Source of the DNA: Paracoccaceae bacterium | GTDB taxonomy: Bacteria > Pseudomonadota > Alphaproteobacteria > Rhodobacterales > Rhodobacteraceae | Direction: 5' to 3' | DNA length: 60,760 nt | Assembly (NCBI GenBank): GCA_020447005.1 | Contig: JAGRDO010000042.1 | Coordinates: forward strand, 1 to 60,760 | Shown: positions 1 through 10,442 of the stretch, one piece after another | Position numbering within the stretch: position 1 is the first letter of the stretch | How the letters are laid out: the number at the start of each line of letters is the position of its first letter | Notes under the pieces: generated by a model | What the model saw: the letters and a program-made list of their open reading frames with translations, nothing else | Database searches by the model: none | What the model was told of the DNA's origin: nothing | Program-made: the position numbers and the translations under genes

Positions 1-712
<712 letters not shown>

Positions 713-790
713 GGAGTTCCTCCAATACAACCGGTGCCGCGTCAGCCTGCGGCGAAAGCTTACCCTAAAATAGAGATAAAGGGGCCGGGT

Positions 791-2059
791 TCAATGCGAT
801 AACAAGAATGAATGAAATCCTTGGACGATTTCTGCTGTCCATTGGCCATCCGGTGCCGCCAAAGGCGCTGAAATCAGCCGGTCGCCTCGCCAGATTGCCG
901 GGCTTACGAGCAAGGTCGCCCGGGAATATCCGCTGGAACGCCAGTCCGGGCATTGCCTCAGACCTTCCGGCCCCAGTTGCCGAACTGTCAGGTTTGGCGC
1001 ATGCGGCCCGGACAGCCTCCATCGATTGTCCCAAACCACGCCCGTTGGCGTTTCGAGGCTTCGAATGGCGCTTGGTTCCCGCCGGATAACAGCGGTTTCA
1101 CCGCCGGTTTTCAGCCGGCAGCCAGCCAACGTCGCGTCGCGACCTGTTCGGATCGACTCGCAAAAGCGTTCGATGGCTTCCGCGCGCGGAGGATAGGGCG
1201 GCCGCGCAATCCAGCGAAGCGCACCAATCACTATCCGCCGGTTGGATTCCGTGTCGGACTGTCGAAACGTCTCGCGGTCGATCATGAGTTCGCCGGCGCT
1301 TTCGCGGACCAGTTGCACGGCTTTTTCGCAAGCCGCCACGCGAAGCGCATTCTGGGCTGATGATAGATTGTGGACCACGCCGGTCAATTTTTCGACCGTG
1401 ATTCCAAGCGGTTCAAGTGCCCCGAGGACTTTCCGTGCCTTGATCCGGGTAAAGTCTTCGTTCTGGTTCGACGGGTCTTCGATCCAGTCAATGCGGTTGC
1501 GGAGCAAATAGTCGCGCAAAGTCATGCGCGAAATGCGCAAGAGTGGTCGCGACCATGCGATCCCTTCGTCATCCCAGGTGCCGCGCATGCCCGAAAGGCC
1601 GTCAATCCCCGCTTGTCGTGCCAACCCCATCAGAAATGTTTCTGCCTGATCGTCGGCAGTGTGACCGATGGCGACATGGCCGATTCCGGTGGCAAGTGCC
1701 CATTCCCCGATCAGGCGATAACGTGCGCGACGAGCCGTATCCTGCAGGTTTTGCGTGATGCGTCCGTGATCCCAAACAAGCGTCTGGTGCGGAACGCCGA
1801 GCGTCTTGCAGAAGCGCGCGACGGTGCGGGCTTCGTCAGCCGCTTCCGCGCGCAAGCGATGATCAACCGTGACCGCATGGACCACGCATCCGCGCCGGGC
1901 CTGATTGCGTGCTAGAAGATGCAGCAAAGCCATTGAATCGCCGCCGCCCGAAACCGCGACCCCGATCCGCTCTGGCCAGCCGCCCGGGAATACCCAATCG
2001 GCGGCGCGCAGCAGTCGGGAATCGTCATACGCGCCAGGCGGCGGTGTGGCTTCGGTCAC
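791..2059 (-). CDS. tilS: tRNA(Ile)-lysidine synthase TilS
   Basis: Cytoplasmic enzyme that attaches lysine to C34 of the CAU-anticodon tRNA-Ile, converting it to lysidine so that it reads AUA codons. The 422-residue protein has the N-type ATP pyrophosphatase PP-loop SGGGDS at residues 37-42. Further family segments follow, such as AVTVDHRLR and GHTADDQAETFLM. The C-terminal part is diverged, as is usual for alphaproteobacterial TilS. The ATG overlaps the stop codon of cpoB by 4 nt, so the two are probably translationally coupled. It is the next-to-last gene of the tol-pal operon, before ftsH. Confidence 0.95.
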   Translation of the reverse strand: MTEATPPPGAYDDSRLLRAADWVFPGGWPERIGVAVSGGGDSMALLHLLARNQARRGCVVHAVTVDHRLRAEAADEARTVARFCKTLGVPHQTLVWDHGRITQNLQDTARRARYRLIGEWALATGIGHVAIGHTADDQAETFLMGLARQAGIDGLSGMRGTWDDEGIAWSRPLLRISRMTLRDYLLRNRIDWIEDPSNQNEDFTRIKARKVLGALEPLGITVEKLTGVVHNLSSAQNALRVAACEKAVQLVRESAGELMIDRETFRQSDTESNRRIVIGALRWIARPPYPPRAEAIERFCESIRTGRDATLAGCRLKTGGETAVIRREPSAIRSLETPTGVVWDNRWRLSGPHAPNLTVRQLGPEGLRQCPDWRSSGYSRATLLVSPAIWRGDRLISAPLAAPDGQWTAEIVQGFHSFLLSH

Positions 2060-2904
2060 GAACAGCCAAGAGCCCGCATCGCGGTTGTCGCTTCAACCGC
2101 CTCGGGCGCTGTCGGAAACCGCGCGCCAACCTGGCCGAGGGTCACGCAGGCATCCTGTGTCTGCTGGAGCAGGCCGAGCGCCGCCCCAAGCTTGAGCAAT
2201 GCGGAAGGCGCGCGCGGGCCATTCGGTGCGCCTGAGAATGCGTTCAGATAGGCACGTGCGGCATTCGATATGTCGCCGGCCTGCTGCAAGGCATCGCCCC
2301 TCAGATATTCCGCGTCCCCCGAAAGTGGCCCTCCGGGGTAATTGGTGATGAAGGCCTGAAACTGCGCGGCGGCCCCGACGAAATCTCCGGCATCGAGCGT
2401 GGCCTTGGCGCGATCGAAATCGGCTTTTTCACTGACGGCGAGCTCGGGTCCGGGTGCCGTGGCAGCAACCGAACCGCCGACATCGGGCCCGGCCGGTGCG
2501 GTTGCGCCGGCAGCCCCGCCTAGACTTGCCGTTATCGGCAGGTTCGCGGGATCGCAACCGTCCTCCAGTTCGCAGATCCGAAACTCCAGATCGCCGATCC
2601 GATTGGTGCCATCGGCGACAATCCGGTCAATCCGGTTCTGCAGTGCCTCGGTCCGCGATGTGATCTGCGAAAGCGCATTCTCCATCGCGTTCATCCGATC
2701 AAGCGCCGACGCACCGCCGGCAGCGGTCAGTGCGGTCGCCCCGCCTGAAATCAGCTCGGCCCGCAGCGATTGAAGCTCGGCCGCCAGTGACGAAAGCTCT
2801 GCACGCATATCTGCGACCGTTTGCGCGCGGTCCTGTCCGAACGTTGCAGCAGGGGCGGCGAGAGCCGCCGCCACTGCCAGAGGTGCGAGGATCGACCGGA
2901 TCAT
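2056..2904 (-). CDS. cpoB: Tol-Pal system coordinator CpoB (YbgF)
   Basis: Periplasmic protein that links the Tol-Pal complex to peptidoglycan synthesis during outer-membrane constriction in the well-studied enterobacterial case. The start at 2904 is preferred over one 12 codons upstream because it opens directly with a signal peptide (MIRSILAPLAVAAALAAP, cleavage near residue 23). Of the 282 residues, about 24-95 form a trimerising coiled coil and about 165-275 carry TPR-like repeats, as in the YbgF family. It follows pal on the same strand with an overlap-scale junction and precedes tilS with a 4-nt overlap. Confidence 0.93.
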   Translation of the reverse strand: MIRSILAPLAVAAALAAPAATFGQDRAQTVADMRAELSSLAAELQSLRAELISGGATALTAAGGASALDRMNAMENALSQITSRTEALQNRIDRIVADGTNRIGDLEFRICELEDGCDPANLPITASLGGAAGATAPAGPDVGGSVAATAPGPELAVSEKADFDRAKATLDAGDFVGAAAQFQAFITNYPGGPLSGDAEYLRGDALQQAGDISNAARAYLNAFSGAPNGPRAPSALLKLGAALGLLQQTQDACVTLGQVGARFPTAPEAVEATTAMRALGCS

Positions 2905-2914
2905 GCTCGGGTCC

Positions 2915-3430
2915 TCAGACGCCCGCGCCCGCGCCGACAACCGTCACGGCGCGCCGGTTCTGGGCATAGCAGCTTTCGTCCGAACAGACGGCCAGCGGCC
3001 GCTCCTTGCCATAAGCGACGGTTTGAAGGCGCGCAGCGGACACGCCTTGTGAAACGAGGTACTCGACAACCGAGTTGGCCCGCCGTCCGCTCAGCGCGAT
3101 GTTATACTCGCGTGTTCCCTGTTCGTCGGCATGGCCTTCGATGATCGCGGTATACCCGGGATGGCTGTTCAGCCAGGATGCTTGTTGTGCGAGAATTGTC
3201 TGGGCTTCCGGGGTGAGAACATGCTGATCCACCGCAAAATGAACGCGGTCGCCGATCGTCTGGTTGAAATAGGCGATCGAGTTCGGGTCATTCGGATCGC
3301 CGAGGGCCCCTGCGGAAATGCCGCCGGCCCCGCCCGCGCCAGCGCCGCCGGCGCCGAAACGATCGGGATTGTTACAGGCCGTCAGCGCCAGAGCGCCTGA
3401 AAGCAGAAGAATTGTGGAAAATCTGATCAT
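2915..3430 (-). CDS. pal: Peptidoglycan-associated lipoprotein Pal
   Basis: Outer-membrane lipoprotein that binds peptidoglycan and TolB. The 171-residue protein has a lipoprotein signal with lipobox LTAC and lipidated Cys19. A Gly/Ala-rich linker follows at about residues 25-45. The OmpA-like domain at about 55-165 contains the diaminopimelate-binding motif region EGHADEQGTREYN and LSGRRA. The gene is 75 bp downstream of tolB and 10 bp upstream of the chosen cpoB start, so it belongs to the tol operon. Confidence 0.97.
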   Translation of the reverse strand: MIRFSTILLLSGALALTACNNPDRFGAGGAGAGGAGGISAGALGDPNDPNSIAYFNQTIGDRVHFAVDQHVLTPEAQTILAQQASWLNSHPGYTAIIEGHADEQGTREYNIALSGRRANSVVEYLVSQGVSAARLQTVAYGKERPLAVCSDESCYAQNRRAVTVVGAGAGV

Positions 3431-3505
3431 CGGGTTAGCCGCCTTTGTTTTTTAGCTCGATTTGGTCAGTTTAACACTACGCGAAGCACTTGGGAACGCG
3501 ATCTG

Positions 3506-4834
3506 TCACGGAAGAAGCGGCGACCACGCCGGGTCGGACGCTCCACCTTCGATTGGAACCGCGCGAAGGTTTCGGCCGGTGATATCCACCGAGTAGAGTT
3601 GCGAAACACCGGCCGCGCCCGAGGATTCCCTCGCGAACATGATCACGCGGCCGTTTGGTGCCCAGGTCGGGCCTTCATCAAGGAATGAGGCGGTCAGAAG
3701 CCGTTCTTCGCTGCCGTCAGTGCGCATTACTCCGATGTGGAACCGTCCTGCATTCTGCTTGGTGAATGCGATCATATCACCGCGGGGCGACCAGACGGGC
3801 GTACCATAGCGACCCTCGCCAAAGCTGATCCGCGTCGCTTCTCCGCCATTGGCCGACATGACATAAAGCTGCTGGTTTCCCGACCGGTCGCTTTCAAAGA
3901 CGATCCGGCTGCCATCCGGGGAAAATGACGGCGCTGTTTCGATTGACGGCGCGTTGGTGAGTTGCCGCATCTGGCCCGACGAAAGCTGCATCGAGTAAAG
4001 ATCTGTATTGCCGCCCTGTTCGAGCGAAAAGACAACCGTCCCGCCATCAGGTGAAAACCTTGGCGCGAAGGTCATGTTGCCATTCAGCTCAGCCAGGGCA
4101 CGCGATGACACGCTGGCAAGATCCATCAGCTTGATCCGGGGAAAGCCGGTTTCAAAGGAAGTATAAAGAACCCGATCGCCCGAGGGCGAAAACCGTGGTG
4201 CAAGGACGATCGTCGAGGCGTCCGTCAGGTACTGGATATTGGCCCCGTCATAATCCATGAGGGCCAACCGCTTCTGACGATTGTCCTTCGGGCCGGATTC
4301 CGAGACGTAGACGACCCGGCTGTCAAAATATCCGGTCTCGCCTGTGATCCGGCTGTAAATCTGATCGGCGACCTTATGCGCGATGCGCCGCCAGTCGCCT
4401 TGGCCGCCAGCGAATTGAAGACCGTCACCAAGGGGAGCGCCGGAAAAAATGTCGAAGAGGCGGAACTTGACGTTCAGCCGGCCATCGCTGCCCTGAGAGA
4501 CGGCGCCCGTGATCAGCGCCTGCGCGTTGATCGCTTTCCAATCAGGATAGGCGACCGGCGCGTCAAAGCTGCTCACCCCGCTGATGAAGGCAGAGGCGGG
4601 AATTTCCCGGAAAAGGCCCGTGCCGGTCAAATCCGATGCGATGACCCTTGTGATGTTCGCGGCGGCTTCGCCCGCAGACGCAGTTTCAGCTACGAAATTC
4701 GGTGCCGCAAAGGGCAGTGGCTCGATCACACCTTCTTCGATCACGATCCTGAGCGGGCCGGATTGGGCCAGCGCCACGGGCGTTGAAAGTGCAGTGGCGG
4801 CGAGCGCTAGGCAGAGAGTTCGGAGGATATTCAT
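3506..4834 (-). CDS. tolB: Tol-Pal translocation protein TolB
   Basis: Periplasmic adaptor that docks on Pal and is released by TolA. The 442-residue protein has a signal peptide ([17 protein letters not shown], cleavage after about residue 23), an N-terminal alpha/beta domain to about residue 165, and a C-terminal beta-propeller. Repeated propeller blades are visible as [52 protein letters not shown] and [13 protein letters not shown]. Length is normal for the family. It lies between tolA and pal. Confidence 0.97.
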   Translation of the reverse strand: MNILRTLCLALAATALSTPVALAQSGPLRIVIEEGVIEPLPFAAPNFVAETASAGEAAANITRVIASDLTGTGLFREIPASAFISGVSSFDAPVAYPDWKAINAQALITGAVSQGSDGRLNVKFRLFDIFSGAPLGDGLQFAGGQGDWRRIAHKVADQIYSRITGETGYFDSRVVYVSESGPKDNRQKRLALMDYDGANIQYLTDASTIVLAPRFSPSGDRVLYTSFETGFPRIKLMDLASVSSRALAELNGNMTFAPRFSPDGGTVVFSLEQGGNTDLYSMQLSSGQMRQLTNAPSIETAPSFSPDGSRIVFESDRSGNQQLYVMSANGGEATRISFGEGRYGTPVWSPRGDMIAFTKQNAGRFHIGVMRTDGSEERLLTASFLDEGPTWAPNGRVIMFARESSGAAGVSQLYSVDITGRNLRAVPIEGGASDPAWSPLLP

Positions 4835-4898
4835 ATCATCCCCTTTCCTACAGGTGGGTTTCGGGTTTGCAGCGCGAGGGGGTGTCGACGCAACGGTA

Positions 4899-6032
4899 TC
4901 ATTTCATCCGCATCTTTTCAGGGTTGAACACGATTTCTACATCTTGCCACTGATCGTATTTTTCCGGCGGCAGCGGGAAGCCGTTCTGCCCACAGCGAAT
5001 GATGGCGCGGCGACCGGCTTCGAAGGCTTGACGAACAGAAGCGTCATTGCCGCCCTCAGAACCCAGAAGTTGGATCGAACTGCTGATTGGCTTGCCGGAC
5101 GGGTCCATGCTGACACCAATCGTCACGATGGTTTTCAGGGCATCCGTCGAGAGTGCGCCGACGTTCCAGCATTGCTTGACCGCGATCACCAAAGCGTCTT
5201 TCTCGCCTCCGGTCATCGGCGGGCCGGAAGACGCCGTGCCGGTGCCGGGTGCGGGCTGTTCGGCGACGTCACCGGCAATCGCGGCTGCCACCGCATCATT
5301 CACAGCAGTGTCCGGGGCATCTTCCTTGACCGGTTCGGCTTCGGTGGTCTGTACGGGCTCGGGCTCGGGCTTGGGCGCGGGATCAGGCTCCGGTTTCGGG
5401 GCTGGCTTCTCGGGCCGTGATTTTGGACGGGCTGAAGTCAGCGGAGCGCCGGACGCAAGTTCGGTCTGGTCCTTGTTCGCTTCGGTTTGAAGAACCTCGC
5501 CGGTTTCCGGTGGGGCCGCCGCTTCGGCAGGTTCGGCCGGTGCAGCGTCGGGTTCGGGCGCGGTTTCCGCGACCGCTTCTGGTGCCTGTTCGGGAGTGTC
5601 TTGTCCCGATGACACCGGGTCCGGGGCCACGACGGGCGCAGCCTTCGGGTCAGGCTGCGGTTCAGGCGCTATTGTTTCGGCGGCGTTGTCGGCGACGGGT
5701 GCCGGCGGAGTTGGTTCTGGCGCCGGCGCCGGATCGGGCTCTGGCGTTGGCTCGGGGACAGGCTCAGGTTCGGGTTTGGGTTGCGGCGGTGTCGGTTCTG
5801 GCGCGGCAACGGGTTCTGGCAAAGCCGGCTCGGGCGGCGATTCCTCTGCGGCCTTCGGCGCCGCGGCCTGAAGCGCGCTGAATTCTGCTTCGGACATCAA
5901 CGTGACTTCGGCGGTCGCAACCGGCGGAGGCAGATCATGTGAAAAGAAGATGCCGCCAAGCAAGAGCCACAGGATCGCGCCAAGATGCGCGATGCCTGAT
6001 ACGATCATGCCTGTGCGTTCAGACCGCTCCAA
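4899..6032 (-). CDS. tolA: Cell-envelope integrity protein TolA
   Basis: Inner-membrane protein that spans the periplasm and transmits the TolQR proton-motive-force signal to TolB-Pal. The 377-residue protein has one N-terminal membrane segment (about residues 9-29), a long linker from about residue 60 to 260, and a C-terminal TonB/TolA-type domain (about 275-377). That last domain includes a Cys in the VKQCWNVG segment and a second in [11 protein letters not shown]. The linker is dominated by Pro, Glu and Ala ([15 protein letters not shown]), unlike the Lys/Ala-rich helix of enterobacterial TolA. It sits in the ybgC-tolQ-tolR-tolA-tolB order. Confidence 0.95.
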   Translation of the reverse strand: MERSERTGMIVSGIAHLGAILWLLLGGIFFSHDLPPPVATAEVTLMSEAEFSALQAAAPKAAEESPPEPALPEPVAAPEPTPPQPKPEPEPVPEPTPEPDPAPAPEPTPPAPVADNAAETIAPEPQPDPKAAPVVAPDPVSSGQDTPEQAPEAVAETAPEPDAAPAEPAEAAAPPETGEVLQTEANKDQTELASGAPLTSARPKSRPEKPAPKPEPDPAPKPEPEPVQTTEAEPVKEDAPDTAVNDAVAAAIAGDVAEQPAPGTGTASSGPPMTGGEKDALVIAVKQCWNVGALSTDALKTIVTIGVSMDPSGKPISSSIQLLGSEGGNDASVRQAFEAGRRAIIRCGQNGFPLPPEKYDQWQDVEIVFNPEKMRMK

Positions 6033-6043
6033 TGGCGCCTGCC

Positions 6044-6508
6044 TCAGTTCCCTGCTCCTGCGCCGAACCGCGGTCCGCCCGCGTCGGTGACAAGAACGAT
6101 GTTGGAAAAGCCACCGGAATTCAGCGCGCCCATGACTTGCACAACCTCGGCGTAGGGAATTTTCCCGTCCGCCCGCAAAAAGAGCTTGTCACTGGTCCGC
6201 TCGCTCGCAATGGCCGTCAACTTGGCGATCAATTCATCCTGTGAAACCGGAGTATTCTGGATCGAGATGGTGCCGTCTTCCTGCAAGGACACGGTCAGCG
6301 GTTCTTCCTGTTCGGTTGCCACCGCCTGCGCCGCGGTCTTGGGCAGTTCGAGGGGAACCCCAACCGTCAGAAGCGGGGCCGCGACCATGAAGATGATCAA
6401 GAGCACCAGCATCACGTCGACAAACGGTGTGACGTTGATCTCGCTCATCACGGCGGCTTTGCCACGTCCACCACGGCGACGGTGCCGACCGCCTCCACCC
6501 GATTTCAT
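6044..6508 (-). CDS. tolR: Tol-Pal energising protein TolR
   Basis: ExbD/TolR-family partner of TolQ in the inner membrane. An ATG at 6508 is preferred to one at 6523 because GGAG lies about 8 nt before it, whereas 6523 has no visible ribosome-binding site; the product is then 154 residues. A basic N-terminus precedes one membrane segment at about residues 29-51, which contains the conserved proton-path Asp31 in FVDVMLVLL. The periplasmic domain ends with the ExbD-like pattern IPYAEVVQVMGAL. It lies just downstream of tolQ and 11 bp before tolA. Confidence 0.94.
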   Translation of the reverse strand: MKSGGGGRHRRRGGRGKAAVMSEINVTPFVDVMLVLLIIFMVAAPLLTVGVPLELPKTAAQAVATEQEEPLTVSLQEDGTISIQNTPVSQDELIAKLTAIASERTSDKLFLRADGKIPYAEVVQVMGALNSGGFSNIVLVTDAGGPRFGAGAGN

Positions 6509-6526
6509 GACGCCCGCTCCCATCGG

Positions 6527-7222
6527 TCAGGCGTCCAGCTGGCGCGACAGGATCGTGGCGAATTCATCGGCGAAAGCCTCGTACCCGGCGATGATGCGGT
6601 CACTGTCGGTGGAGAGCTTGTTATAGAAGATGACGGCCGGGATAGCGGCGACAAGGCCCAGCGCGGTTGCCACCAGCGCCTCGGCGATACCCGGCGCCAC
6701 GACGGCAAGAGAGGTATTTTGCGAAATCGCGATCTGTTCGAAAGCGACCTTGATCCCCCAGACTGTTCCGAATAGCCCGATGAATGGCGCCGTTGACCCT
6801 ACGGTGGCGAGGAACGGCAGACCGCGCGTCAAACGCTCGGTCGCCTTCACAATGGCTACGTCCATTGAACGATCGATCCGGGCCTGGGCTCCCGTGATCA
6901 GCGCGCCGTCTTTCCGGTGGCTTCGGCGCCATTCGACCATGCCGCTCGCAAAGATCTTTTCGGACGCGCCATCAGGCTGAGAACCGATCTTCTCGAAAAG
7001 TTCATCCAGCGGTTCGCCTGACCAGAATGCCCGGTCGAATACGGACGCTTCCTGCCGCGCCTGCCGGTAAGAGATGAATTTCTGGACTATGATCGCCCAG
7101 GACCAGAAGCTGGCCACAGTCAGAAGCAACATGACAAGCTTGACGATAAAAGACGCACGCCAGAATAGCGCAAGCAGAGAGAAATCAATCTCCTGCGCCA
7201 CGGCAAGGGTTTGGGTATCCAT
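6527..7222 (-). CDS. tolQ: Tol-Pal energising protein TolQ
   Basis: ExbB/TolQ/MotA-family inner-membrane channel subunit; with TolR it uses the proton gradient to power TolA. The 231-residue protein has a first membrane segment at about residues 22-47, a cytoplasmic loop, and two further segments. The second contains ATVGSTAPFIGLFGTVWG, the family signature, and the third contains EALVATALGLVAAIPAV. It is 115 bp downstream of ybgC and directly precedes tolR. Confidence 0.97.
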   Translation of the reverse strand: MDTQTLAVAQEIDFSLLALFWRASFIVKLVMLLLTVASFWSWAIIVQKFISYRQARQEASVFDRAFWSGEPLDELFEKIGSQPDGASEKIFASGMVEWRRSHRKDGALITGAQARIDRSMDVAIVKATERLTRGLPFLATVGSTAPFIGLFGTVWGIKVAFEQIAISQNTSLAVVAPGIAEALVATALGLVAAIPAVIFYNKLSTDSDRIIAGYEAFADEFATILSRQLDA

Positions 7223-7337
7223 CAGGTTCTGCTCGCGGTTTGGGCCACATTTTTGCGGCTCTTCTAATACTGATTCTATCCGGCTTTTAAGCCCGACGCC
7301 AACACATCTGCGTCAGTCTGGCAAAAATAGCGCGAGA

Positions 7338-7739
7338 TCAGTGCAAAGCCCCGGCAAGGTTTCGGCGAAGTTCCGCCGGAAGGCGTGCGGGTGCGCCCGT
7401 TACAGTCAGGCAAACCAATGTGACCGAGGCGTGAAACAAAGCTTCGCCCCGGCGCAGGACCGTCTGGTCAAGGACAATTCTCGCGCCCGTCATCGCTTCT
7501 ACCCGCGTGATGACCGTAAGTTCGTCATCGAACCGCGCGGGACGCAGGTAATCCGCCTCGATCCGTCGAACGGCAAACACAAGGCCCTGCTCGTCACGCA
7601 TCCGCGTCTGATCGACACCTTGCTGGCGGACCCATTCAGTTCGCGCGCGTTCGATGAACCGAAGGTAGTTCGCGTAATAGACAATGCCGGCCAAGTCCGT
7701 GTCTTCGTAATAGACGCGAAGCGAGAAAGAGTGGGACAT
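7338..7739 (-). CDS. ybgC: Tol-Pal-associated acyl-CoA thioesterase YbgC
   Basis: Hot-dog-fold 4HBT thioesterase acting on acyl-CoA or acyl-ACP, conserved as the first gene of tol-pal operons. The start at 7739 is chosen over 7742 because TACGAGG then sits at normal spacing. The 133-residue protein has the signature RVYYEDTDLAGIVYYANYL near residue 8, with the catalytic Asp in DTDLAG. It is followed by tolQ after 115 bp and is divergent from the bactofilin gene. Confidence 0.94.
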   Translation of the reverse strand: MSHSFSLRVYYEDTDLAGIVYYANYLRFIERARTEWVRQQGVDQTRMRDEQGLVFAVRRIEADYLRPARFDDELTVITRVEAMTGARIVLDQTVLRRGEALFHASVTLVCLTVTGAPARLPAELRRNLAGALH

Positions 7740-7939
7740 CATAACCTCGTAGGATCCGGCGCGAGACTAGGCATGGCAATGCCGGGCGGCAAGTACAACT
7801 GCTTGACGAATTTCTGCCGAAAAGAGTGATTCCGGGCCGTTCGCCGCGCTTGGATCCACCCAATGGCTTGGCCGGGCCGAAAATCTCATGTAGCCACTGG
7901 AACGGAATATTCCCCCCGGGGCAGGAAACAGGAGCAATC

Positions 7940-8254
7940 ATGACGCGATCGGTTATCGAGGAAGACCTTGTCATCGACGGCAACATCAAGTCGGAGAACG
8001 GCGATGTCGAAGTAAAGGGGCGTGTGAATGGCGACATCGCCTCGCGCTCGGTCGATGTGCATGTAAGCGGTCAAGTCCAGGGCGCGATCACGGCCGATCA
8101 AGTGACCATTCAGGGCACCCATTCCGGGCGGATCGATTGTTCCGAGCTTTCGCTTCAGAAAGACGCTGAGGTGAAAGCGGACGTCAAGGCGCAAACCTTG
8201 TCATCTGAAAAGGGTGCGCGGCTTGTCGGAAAGGTTCAGATAACCGGTGGCTGA
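7940..8254 (+). CDS. Bactofilin family cytoskeletal protein
   Basis: Bactofilins polymerise into membrane-associated filaments of right-handed beta-helix subunits and help localise envelope proteins. The start at 7940 (AGGAG about 6 nt before) gives 104 residues beginning MTRSVIEEDLVIDGNI. Regular glycine-spaced beta-helix rungs run through the protein: VEVKGRVNGDI, VDVHVSGQVQGAI, VTIQGTHSGRI and VKAQTLSSEKG. This is short even for a bactofilin, essentially the core domain without tails. It is 2 bp before a methyltransferase gene with which it probably forms a transcription unit. Confidence 0.88.
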   Translation: MTRSVIEEDLVIDGNIKSENGDVEVKGRVNGDIASRSVDVHVSGQVQGAITADQVTIQGTHSGRIDCSELSLQKDAEVKADVKAQTLSSEKGARLVGKVQITGG

Positions 8255-8256
8255 GC

Positions 8257-9114
8257 ATGCGCGGTGAAGCCGTCGGCGCAAACGCCGGCCAAGCCGCTTT
8301 CTGGACGACCGGACCGGGATTGAAATGGGCGGCCCGGCATGCAGGGCTGGATGCGCTATTTGCGCCGATAACCGATGAGCTGATGCGTAGGGCCGGCATC
8401 GACGCAGGGTCTCGGATCCTCGACGTTGGTTGCGGAGCCGGCGATACGACACTTGCGGCTGCCGATCTGACCGGCGCGGGTGGCAACGTGACGGGCGTAG
8501 ATATCTCTTCGACGCTTCTGGAGGTGGCCCGCCGGCGCGCCACGGGGCGAGACGGTATTGAATTCGTGCATGCCGACGCACAAACGCACAGGTTTCACCC
8601 GGCCACATTCGATCTCCTGATCTCGCGCTTCGGCTTGATGTTTTTCGCCGATCCCGTGTCGGGATTTGTAAATCTCGCTAAGGCACTCAGACCCGGCGCG
8701 CGCCTGTCGTTCGTGGCTTGGGCCGCGCTGCACCAAAACCCCTGGAATCGTGAGGCCAGGGCCGCCGGTGTCGCGCGCCTGGGCGATGTGGAACCCGACA
8801 GGCCGCGCGAGCCAGGGCAATTTGCCTTCGCAGAAATCGGCTATGTTGCCGACATTCTTTCGAAAGCCGGGTTGACTGTAATCTGCGCCGAAGAGGTGCA
8901 AAGCCATCTTTTGGTTTCTGGCAGGGCCGCAGATGCGGCCAATCTGGCAACAGAGATAGGACCGGTTTCCAGAATTCTGCGCGAAAAAGGGGGGGCGGAG
9001 GCCGACCGCATTGCAATTGCAGCCGACCTTGCTCGGCGTTTTGGCGACTACGAGGCCGCAGATGGCGTTCGTATCCCCGCAAGCCTGAATTTCTTCGAGG
9101 CGATGCGCCCCTGA
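8257..9114 (+). CDS. Class I SAM-dependent methyltransferase
   Basis: A 285-residue Rossmann-fold methyltransferase. Motif I is ILDVGCGAGDTTLAA (residues 54-68); an acidic ribose-binding residue follows in GVDISSTLLEVA, and the post-I region is VHADAQTHRF. This is the UbiE/Methyltransf_11-25 type. The substrate cannot be read from the sequence. The gene begins 2 bp after the bactofilin stop and ends 66 bp before rlmN, so it is likely cotranscribed with the bactofilin. Confidence 0.85.
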   Translation: MRGEAVGANAGQAAFWTTGPGLKWAARHAGLDALFAPITDELMRRAGIDAGSRILDVGCGAGDTTLAAADLTGAGGNVTGVDISSTLLEVARRRATGRDGIEFVHADAQTHRFHPATFDLLISRFGLMFFADPVSGFVNLAKALRPGARLSFVAWAALHQNPWNREARAAGVARLGDVEPDRPREPGQFAFAEIGYVADILSKAGLTVICAEEVQSHLLVSGRAADAANLATEIGPVSRILREKGGAEADRIAIAADLARRFGDYEAADGVRIPASLNFFEAMRP

Positions 9115-9180
9115 AGTACGGTTCCGTTTTGGGAAAAAAGTGCCTATATGGGGCCTTCGACTGTTTCAGGAACCGCCCCG

Positions 9181-10368
9181 ATGACCAGACATCCGGCCAC
9201 CGCGCCGATAACTCAGGATGTAGTCACCATCCGCCGCGATCTGCCCGCTAGCGGCAAGACGAATATCATCGGCCTGACACGCGATGCGCTCGCCGACATC
9301 CTTCGCGCGGCGGGGACCCCGGACAAGCAGGTCAAGATGCGTGTCGGGCAGATCTGGCAGTGGATCTACCATTGGGGTGTGCGCGACTTTTCGGAAATGT
9401 CGAATCTGGCAAAGGACTACCGGGCGCTGCTGGCGGATCGCTTCGACATCGCGCTGCCCGAGGTTGTCACCCGCCAGATCTCGGCCGACGGCACACGCAA
9501 GTATCTGTTGCGGATCGCCGGCGGGCATGAGGTGGAGACAGTCTATATCCCTGAAGAAAGCCGCGGCACCCTGTGTGTCTCGTCTCAGGTTGGCTGTACG
9601 CTGACCTGTTCCTTTTGCCACACCGGGACCCAGAAACTGGTACGTAACCTGACGGCCGCTGAAATCGTCGGCCAGGTGATGCTTGCCCGTGACGATCTTG
9701 GCGAATGGCCGGAACCGGGCGCGCCCAAGAATGAAACCCGGCTGATCTCCAATGTCGTGCTTATGGGAATGGGCGAACCGCTTTACAATTTCGACAATGT
9801 CCGCGATGCGATGAAGATCGTCATGGATGGCGAGGGGCTTACGCTCTCGCGTCGGCGTATCACCCTGTCCACTTCGGGCGTCGTGCCCGAGATCGCACGC
9901 GCCGCGGAAGAGATCGGCTGCCTTCTGGCCGTATCGTTCCACGCCACCACCGATGAGGTTCGCGATCGTCTTGTTCCCATCAACAAGCGGTGGAACATCG
10001 AGGCGCTTTTGAACGCGCTCCGGGATTACCCGCGCTTGTCGAACTCTGAACGTATCACGTTTGAATATGTGATGCTGAAGGGCGTGAATGACAGCGATGA
10101 AGATGCGAAACGCCTGGTCAAGCTGATCCGCGGAATACCTGCGAAGATCAACCTTATCCCTTTCAACGAATGGCCCGGCAGCCCCTATGAGCGCTCTGAC
10201 TGGGAGCGGATCGAGGCCTTCGCCGATATCATTTACAAGGCGGGCTATGCATCGCCAATCCGGACACCCCGCGGCGAAGATATCATGGCGGCCTGTGGTC
10301 AGCTCAAATCCGCCACCGAGCGTCTGCGCAAAAGCCGGGCGGAAATCGAGGCCGAGACCAGCCGTTGA
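9181..10368 (+). CDS. rlmN: Dual-specificity 23S rRNA/tRNA adenine C2-methyltransferase RlmN
   Basis: Radical-SAM enzyme methylating A2503 of 23S rRNA and A37 of several tRNAs. The start at 9181 (AGGAA upstream) gives 395 residues. The iron-sulfur motif CxxxCxxC is present as CTLTCSFC. The C-terminal Cys that forms the methyl-carrying adduct is present in the MAACGQL segment near residue 370. The N-terminal accessory domain contains [16 protein letters not shown]. It is followed 75 bp later by the motB operon. Confidence 0.97.
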   Translation: MTRHPATAPITQDVVTIRRDLPASGKTNIIGLTRDALADILRAAGTPDKQVKMRVGQIWQWIYHWGVRDFSEMSNLAKDYRALLADRFDIALPEVVTRQISADGTRKYLLRIAGGHEVETVYIPEESRGTLCVSSQVGCTLTCSFCHTGTQKLVRNLTAAEIVGQVMLARDDLGEWPEPGAPKNETRLISNVVLMGMGEPLYNFDNVRDAMKIVMDGEGLTLSRRRITLSTSGVVPEIARAAEEIGCLLAVSFHATTDEVRDRLVPINKRWNIEALLNALRDYPRLSNSERITFEYVMLKGVNDSDEDAKRLVKLIRGIPAKINLIPFNEWPGSPYERSDWERIEAFADIIYKAGYASPIRTPRGEDIMAACGQLKSATERLRKSRAEIEAETSR

Positions 10369-10401
10369 TTCAAGCGGCCAAAGTTCGGAAAATTTGACGG
10401 T

Positions 10402-10416
10402 TTAAAACCATCTTAA
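10402..10416 (+). promoter_or_regulatory. CtrA-like box upstream of motB (TTAA-N7-TTAA)
   Basis: Two TTAA half-sites separated by exactly 7 bp lie 27 bp before the motB start. This matches the full CtrA recognition sequence known from Caulobacter and used in roseobacter flagellar regulation. It is the best match to the consensus in the window. Binding is inferred. Confidence 0.65.
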
Positions 10417-10442
10417 ACTCGCGCTGCTAGGCAGGACGACGG

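Noticed and set aside
4584-5420. 278-codon plus-strand open frame opposite tolB and tolA
   Set aside because: Its Gly-rich C-terminal end is the complement of the Pro/Glu repeats of TolA.
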